Positions 58,963 to 64,000 of a stretch of 64,000 nucleotides of DNA are shown here, one piece after another (position 1 is the first letter of the stretch; every line of letters begins with the position of its first letter). The translations under genes and the position numbers were made by a program. The DNA is from Symbiodinium microadriaticum (taxonomy: Eukaryota; Sar; Dinophyceae; Suessiales; Symbiodiniaceae), in assembly GCA_001939145.1 (NCBI GenBank), contig LSRX01000576.1, forward strand, positions 381,453-445,452. Reading direction: 5' to 3'. Below the pieces are notes generated by a model. That model saw only the letters and a list, made by a program, of their open reading frames with translations. It did not search any database and was not told the DNA's origin.

Positions 58963-59172
58963 TCTGTATATGTATATGTATATGTATATGCATATGTACA
59001 TGTATATGTAAATGTATACGTAAATGCATGTGTGTATGTGTGTAGGTGTATGTATGTATGCATGTATGTATGTATGTATGTGAATATGTGTGTGTTGATG
59101 ATGATCCGGGATCGCCAAATGAGGGGGCAGGTTGAAGATCTATGCTGAACCGGACATGCCACAAGAGGTGTT
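58506..59172. repeat. ~44-bp tandem array interrupted by a microsatellite
   Basis: Units of the form GATGAACCGGAATCGCCAAA followed by TGAGGGGGCGTGTTTAAGAT begin at about 58,510, 58,554, 58,606, 58,671, 58,715, 58,760 and 58,796. Two more follow at ~59,098 and ~59,143 after an interposed TA/TG/TATG block. Some units are internally deleted (near 58,648 and 58,770). Confidence 0.9.
58835..59095. repeat. (TA)n/(TG)n/(TATG)n microsatellite
   Basis: Alternating TA, TG and TATG runs. The block starts within the TATATG end of one 44-bp unit, as if that end had expanded. Confidence 0.97.
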
Positions 59173-59215
59173 TGTTGTTGTTGTTGTTGTCGTCGTCGTC
59201 GTTGTTGCTGCCGTT

Positions 59216-59258
<43 letters not shown>

Positions 59259-59285
59259 GTGGTGGTGGCGGCGGCGGCAGTGGTG
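59166..59285. repeat. (TTG)n/(TCG)n/(CTG)n/(GGT)n trinucleotide array
   Basis: Successive trinucleotide runs directly after the 44-bp array. Open frames (poly-Val, poly-Leu, poly-Ala/Gly and poly-Ser/Asn) are repeat translations. Confidence 0.96.
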
Positions 59286-59289
59286 GCTT

Positions 59290-60690
59290 GGGAGCGCGCC
59301 GCGGCCGTGACCGGACGCGGGATGCAGGATGCGGGATGCGGGACGCGGTGTATCAGTTGGGCTCTGTCACTCTGTCTCTCCCTCTCTTGCCCTCCTCGGG
59401 TGAAGTTCACCATAACGATAATTCGTAGCAGCGCTAGGCTTCTAGCCTCCTTGCGCTCGACAAGGATACACCGAGCACGACAAGGCAGCCGACGGTATGA
59501 TCACGAGACAGCCGACCTGGCTCAGGAGATGCAAGCAAAATCCAGCATTAACTGTTGTGGACCAAATGTCACGACGAGCTGCCTATTGGTCTGCCAGTAG
59601 ACAGAGCCGGCACCTGCAACTGCACGCGCACAAAAGTTCTAAACTTCCAAAGAACACGGTGCGTTCGCCGGGCTCCCAGCTAGGGCACGGTGCGTCAAGG
59701 CTGTTGCAGCATGCGCTGCAGGTCGAGTGGCGGATGCCGCCAACATCACGCCTCAGCTGCTTGACTTTACGATGCCAATTTGCCGGAAATGGAAGACTCC
59801 CTGGGAACCACGCGTAGGAGATGTCCCTACATCCACCAGCAGAGCCAAAGGCTGCAAATGCAAGCCAGAAAAGCACTCTAAAGCACTGCGAATCGGTGAT
59901 CGTCTCCCACACCATGTGTCAGAAACCAACCAGCATAGCACACGAATGTCAAGAAAGGGACACATCTTCTTGTTTGTCAAGACCACATCAAAAGGCAGCA
60001 AAATCATGCCGAACTTGATGCCGATCTCTTTTTCCACGCACTCGGTGGAGGCTTCCAAGATGGCAGTTAGGGCGTGAGGAGTTTACGACAGCTCAACAAC
60101 GCGCGAGCGAAATTGTCCTAGTTGGCGCGTGCCTGTAAAGATAGGCCCAGGACTCACATAATTACTCGGGCCCGACCCTTATCACGCTAGCGGCCTGTTA
60201 AACCGCTGTCTAAGTGCATGGAACTTTGGCAAGGCGCATGCAATAATTCCGTCCGGGGGTACTGTGTGTCCGGCGTTGGTTAGCGTTTCCTACAGACCAG
60301 GGACAAATGGCCGTGTTTCCCAGCTGTCTCAGTTCCGGCACAGAAGGTAAATTCGATAGCCCGCTTCTCAGGACTAGCTGAGTGTAGCACCTCCCATACC
60401 GATCCTTCATGCCTTGCATCGACAAAAACCGGAAAGGTCTAGTCGGTTTCAATGTAGACTGCAAATTCTTTCATCGTAGAGTCTCTGTCTTAAACTCCTC
60501 AGCCCAAGAACTCCCATCGTGTGCTAACCCTCGATTTTCTAAGAGCTCACCGAAAACTCAGGCGCTTTGTCCATGTTCTTTGGGTCCTCTGAGTAGCCAA
60601 ACAAGATAAAGTCGGGCCGGTAGCGGTCCATCCTTACACAGAGAGTGGCAGACTTTGGAGGCCTTCAGACCGCAAAACCCAGGTATAACT
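59290..60690. other. Unassigned, one coding-like minus fragment
   Basis: A minus frame at ~60,058-59,910 (ECVEKEIGIKFGMILLPFDV) has protein-like composition and may be an exon of an unidentified gene. Nothing else is supportable. Confidence 0.3.
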
Positions 60691-60699
60691 CAGCAGGCT

Positions 60700-61470
60700 T
60701 TATACTAACTATACTCCGCCTTACTCCTGGCAGGTTGCAAGTGCTTCTGGTGCTGCTGCAGCACTCGGACCTGCACGTCGAGCGGCAGCGCCTGGCGCCG
60801 CCTCCCGCGCGCCTTCCTCTCACAAGGAGATTTGAGGAAAGATCCCAAAAACCAGAGTTTAAAAAAAGCACCTACAGTAGAGGCACTTTCTGTGCAAGCA
60901 ACCTTTGGTAGGTCTCTCTCCTGCCCGTCGACGTTGTTCCTGCTTGGAGCCGGTCCCACCTGGAGTTCCACGTTCGTAGATGCGGCAGCGGCCTAGCGCC
61001 AGCAGCTTCTTCAAGCAGCAGGGCTGAACATGGACGCAGATGCTCTGCAAAGGCCTGCAAAAGTTGAACTCCTGGCACAGTCTTCGCTTCATTTCCCCCA
61101 TGTCCTCTTCTATGCTCTCCAAGTGAACCTTGAAATCCACACGAAGGGGAATCAGGGGCGCTGCCTTCGAACTTCGCTCCCGGACGGAAAAGAAGCTTCT
61201 GGGAGCCAAACTACATGGAACTGGTGGAGGTGGACAGTTCCTCGGAGCGGTCAGGAAGACTTGCAAAATGCAGGAAAGGTGCAGTGAAGTGAAGACGAGC
61301 GCATTCTGCCGAAATGGTTCGAAACAGTCGGACAGTGCCAGAATCGCCCGCCACGTTGCACTCCTAGCAACGTCCACACCCGAAGACGGCATACGCCGCC
61401 GCTTGCAGATGAATCGAACCCCATCGAACTCGATGGACTTGGAGTCGCAATTTCTGTAGCAGCAATGCAG
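60700..61470 (-). CDS. Coding-like exons of an unidentified basic protein
   Basis: Minus blocks: ~61,430-61,310 (FICKRRRMPSSGVDVARSAT), ~61,170-61,060 (RVDFKVHLESIEEDMGEMKR), ~61,010-60,930 (CLKKLLALGRCRIYERGTPG) and ~60,830-60,740 (LPLDVQVRVLQQHQKHLQ). All are Lys/Arg-rich and could be consecutive exons, but the junctions are not fixed and I do not recognise a family. Confidence 0.35.
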
Positions 61471-61474
61471 CAAC

Positions 61475-62845
61475 CGACGCTTCTGCAGACTCTATAAGAC
61501 AGGTTTAGCCTTAGAGAGCTTATCCTTCGAAAATTTGAGAACACCCTTCTCAGGGTCGGTACACGATTGGAAACGCAGGCACAGTAACCTCCACGAGGGT
61601 GGCGGTGCACGGAATCAAGCCCTTCTGACAAGCCAGCAAACGTCTTGGTTCATTCACCAGCCTGCAACTTTGAAACAACCTGCCCATTTCATGTCGTCTG
61701 TTGCCTTCCACAGAGATGGCCTCTAGAAACGGGTCGGGAGTTGCTCCCCTGCTAGAGTGTGGGGAAGGACTTCGATTTACCAGCGCATGGGCGCATGGGC
61801 ATACATCCAGGCAATCCAACGCGACCACCATTTCGGAATGGCAAACCGAAGTTCACAGCAAGCATACAAGACAGACTTGAACACAAGAACGCCTTCTCTA
61901 GCAGCTGGTGCGGCGACGATACTCGGTTTTGCGACAAGCTGCCCTCTTGTCGGGACTCAGGTTTCTGCAGCATTACCCTCATGGGCTCGACAAGGCAAGT
62001 CTCTGTTTAACTCCTCGTACAAGGTGCCGGCATGGATTCCGAGGCCATAAAGCATTGACCGAATCATGTGCATTCTCGCCCAAGATCCGCCTCAAGGCAT
62101 CACTGCATGTAGCAAGTGGCTGGCTGCCGCTAGTTCAACAAGAAGCAGTCTACGGGCTGATCTGCCTGGCATCAGGAAGCTGACTCCGAGTCTGTCATTC
62201 ACGCCCCCAGCCAAGGAGTAAGGGAAAATCGCCGATGCCATGAAACACAGAAAGTACCCAAAGTCGGTCCTTCAATCGCTTCGAGCAGCTTCACAATCCG
62301 ACGTTTCCAAGACACCTACGAAGCTACGATGACACACATGAAATTGCTCCAACCTCAGCCAAGTGGCTCAACACTGGAGTTCGTGCCTCTGAAACCGTTG
62401 ATAACCATGTCCCCAGCAAGTCGCGCGCGATCCTGGTTGTTCGCGAGGTCCGCACGCGGTCAAAGTTTTGAGCTTTGGAGCTTCAAGTGTCCGAGCAGCA
62501 GTACCCTGCTAAGAAGCGGAACTCCTACCACGTCAAGCGAAAGGACCAGTCATGTGCGGCAACATTGGCTAATAGTCCCTTTGGGTTACCATCTGATTTC
62601 AGGGAACTCGGTCTTCAGTCCACAACTCACGAGCTTGGAAAAACAAGTTGAAAGAGCTCCAAGCTACTTTCCAAGATCCGAACGATTCAGAGGCCATATC
62701 GCCCAGATATGTTTGCATCACAGCTTGCTACCCTATATTTGCCATTGCATGCTCACATTACTGGCAACACTGGTAAACAGCCTATAGAACAGCCAGAATA
62801 GCCTGAGAAGCACTGCTGTTGTTTCTCTCAAGTACACCCTTTTCG
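61475..62845. other. No supported gene
   Basis: One minus frame at ~61,975-61,840 (SPHQLLEKAFLCSSLSCMLA) is mildly coding-like. No repeats or RNA-gene signals seen. Confidence 0.4.
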
Positions 62846-62848
62846 CAC

Positions 62849-62865
62849 AACCCTAAACCCTAAAC
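62849..62865. repeat. Interstitial telomere-type motif (CCCTAAA)2
   Basis: AACCCTAAACCCTAAACC: two units of the plant/dinoflagellate-type telomere repeat, read on the C-rich strand. Confidence 0.7.
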
Positions 62866-62989
62866 CAGCCACGGCTCCAGGAAGATGGAAAGGTAGGCAG
62901 ACGCCAGGCGCTTGTAGGGATTCCGGACGAAGATGACCTTGAGCCGCCCGATGCCAAGCCGGCAACAGGTCCTGACAAAAAGAAAAACA

Positions 62990-63145
62990 AAAACCCCAAA
63001 GGTGGAAGATGTATGATGCATTATTACTTGTTTATGTTATGCTGTTATTATATTACCATAATGTTATATGATATGATGATGTTGTTCTGGCATGGCATTA
63101 TATTTCTCTCTTGGTATATTTTTAATATTCCGGTACTATAAAAAT
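62990..63145. other. AT-rich spacer
   Basis: About 150 bp dominated by TTATTA/ATATGATG-type sequence, in contrast to the GC-rich surroundings. It may be intronic or intergenic. Confidence 0.5.
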
Positions 63146-63164
63146 ACGTGGCCGAGTGGCAGGC

Positions 63165-63860
63165 AACTCGAGGAAGAGGCTGCCAGGATCTGGCCAGAGG
63201 ATTCTTGGCCGAAGCGGGATCTCATGGCCATGTCCTTTGCATCCTGCTCCGGGTCCTGCTCCCTCGTAGCCGACCCCTTTCTTCTTACCCAGCGAGAAGC
63301 CCAGTCGAAATAACGCTCCTTGTTGGCGTCAAAAGGTCTCCAGGTGGAAGCCATCAAAGCAAGGTCACGTGCTTTGGGCGCGTCGATTTGCAAAATCCAC
63401 CGCGCCACGGAAAGAGAGCCGGACTTGGAAACTGGTCGAACCGCCAAAGGTGCATTCAAGGGACAGAGCATCAAGCGAGCTTTTCTCCTGCACACAGCAG
63501 CAAGGAGGCAACCGTCTCTCGCACTTGGAACATTCTTGGAACCACGGGACATCATGGCACCATATTTATTGGTCGTTGCTCCACCCGGGCCTGGAGTCCC
63601 ACTCTTCCCCGTGACAGTTGTCATGCACGAGCTGCAGGGGCTCTCTCGTTATTTTTGACTTGCGTGCGGAATGTGTCGATATTCGGCAGTTGCCAGTGCC
63701 CCGTGAATAGGTGTCCTCAGCTTCAACACCCTCGTCCTGTGCGGCCAAACAAAAAAGGAACCATTGCAGCGAGGGGTGCGATGTTGATGCCAGGAATCGC
63801 AGCGACCCCATCCAGAAGCACATACTCGCAGAGGGCGAGGCAGAAGCTGCGGCACCTGGT
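63165..63860 (-). CDS. Coding-like exons of an unidentified gene
   Basis: Two minus blocks: ~63,855-63,735 (ALCEYVLLDGVAAIPGINIA then PLAAMVPFLFGRTG, a hydrophobic segment) and ~63,340-63,170 (DANKERYFDWASRWVRRKGS then EQDPEQDAKDMAMRSRFGQE). The second is hydrophilic and charged. They may be exons of one gene running in from beyond the right edge. The longer plus-strand frame covering the same bases has no recognisable content. Confidence 0.35.
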
Positions 63861-64000
63861 GCCGGCACGAGGGTCACGGCGATGCCAGGCTTGTTGGATC
63901 TCCCCCGGTGCAGGCGAGGCACTGCCAAGGACCGCTCGGCAGCAACAACTTCATGCGGAGGCCAGCTCAGGCGCTGAGAGCTCCAAGGCATGACCTTGCC

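Noticed and set aside
63148..63993. Plus-strand 281-codon open frame
   Set aside because: Ser/Arg/Gly-rich with no motif, and it overlaps minus blocks with better protein-like composition. The open frame is probably a by-product of GC content.
1..64000. tRNA, rRNA, snRNA genes, CRISPR arrays or bacterial operons
   Set aside because: By eye I saw no cloverleaf with a T-loop GGTTCGAATCC-type box, no rRNA core, and no direct-repeat/spacer array; the tandem repeats lack unique spacers. A covariance-model scan (for example tRNA models) would settle this.

Overview
This window looks like nuclear DNA of a dinoflagellate. No bacterial operon, Shine-Dalgarno spacing or phage/IS module is visible. Every protein I could rebuild is cut into many short exons, all on the minus strand. 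Splice donors are a mixture of GT, GC and GA, almost always followed by an AG|G acceptor. That mixture, together with one-way gene order, tandem duplication and abundant microsatellites, is characteristic of dinoflagellates. I placed the exons by joining pieces so that known family motifs run on in frame. Positions marked ~ are approximate.

Layout in minus-strand (transcription) order, right to left: unassigned coding-like exons (63.9-60.7 kb); a urea transporter with the two-fold internal repeat of that family (56.5-52.1 kb); a bacterial-type asparaginyl-tRNA synthetase whose OB-fold and most of its catalytic domain lie at 52.0-47.0 kb and whose last exons lie at 35.2-34.8 kb. The 11.8 kb between these two parts holds a Thr-rich, mucin-like gene on the same strand (45.4-43.2 kb), tetranucleotide arrays and a 189-bp tandem repeat. 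Next come an unassigned C-terminal exon (33.7 kb), a Trm9/ALKBH8-like methyltransferase (32.9-32.3 kb), unassigned exons (31.8-31.0 kb), a probable MFS transporter (29.3-27.7 kb), two tandem copies of a small multi-pass membrane-protein gene of unknown function (24.96-23.3 kb and 22.2-17.9 kb), a repeat-rich stretch with an apparent retroelement relic (14.7-11.6 kb), two isolated C-terminal exons (~10 and ~8.4 kb), and a P5A-type (Spf1/ATP13A1) ATPase (6.1-1.4 kb).

The genes do not form a pathway. They are unrelated housekeeping, transport and surface-protein genes sharing one direction of transcription. Their introns are unusually informative: the two membrane-protein copies differ by two introns, and several very short introns are multiples of three with no stop codon. 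I found no tRNA, rRNA, spliced-leader gene or CRISPR array, and no plus-strand gene that I can support.
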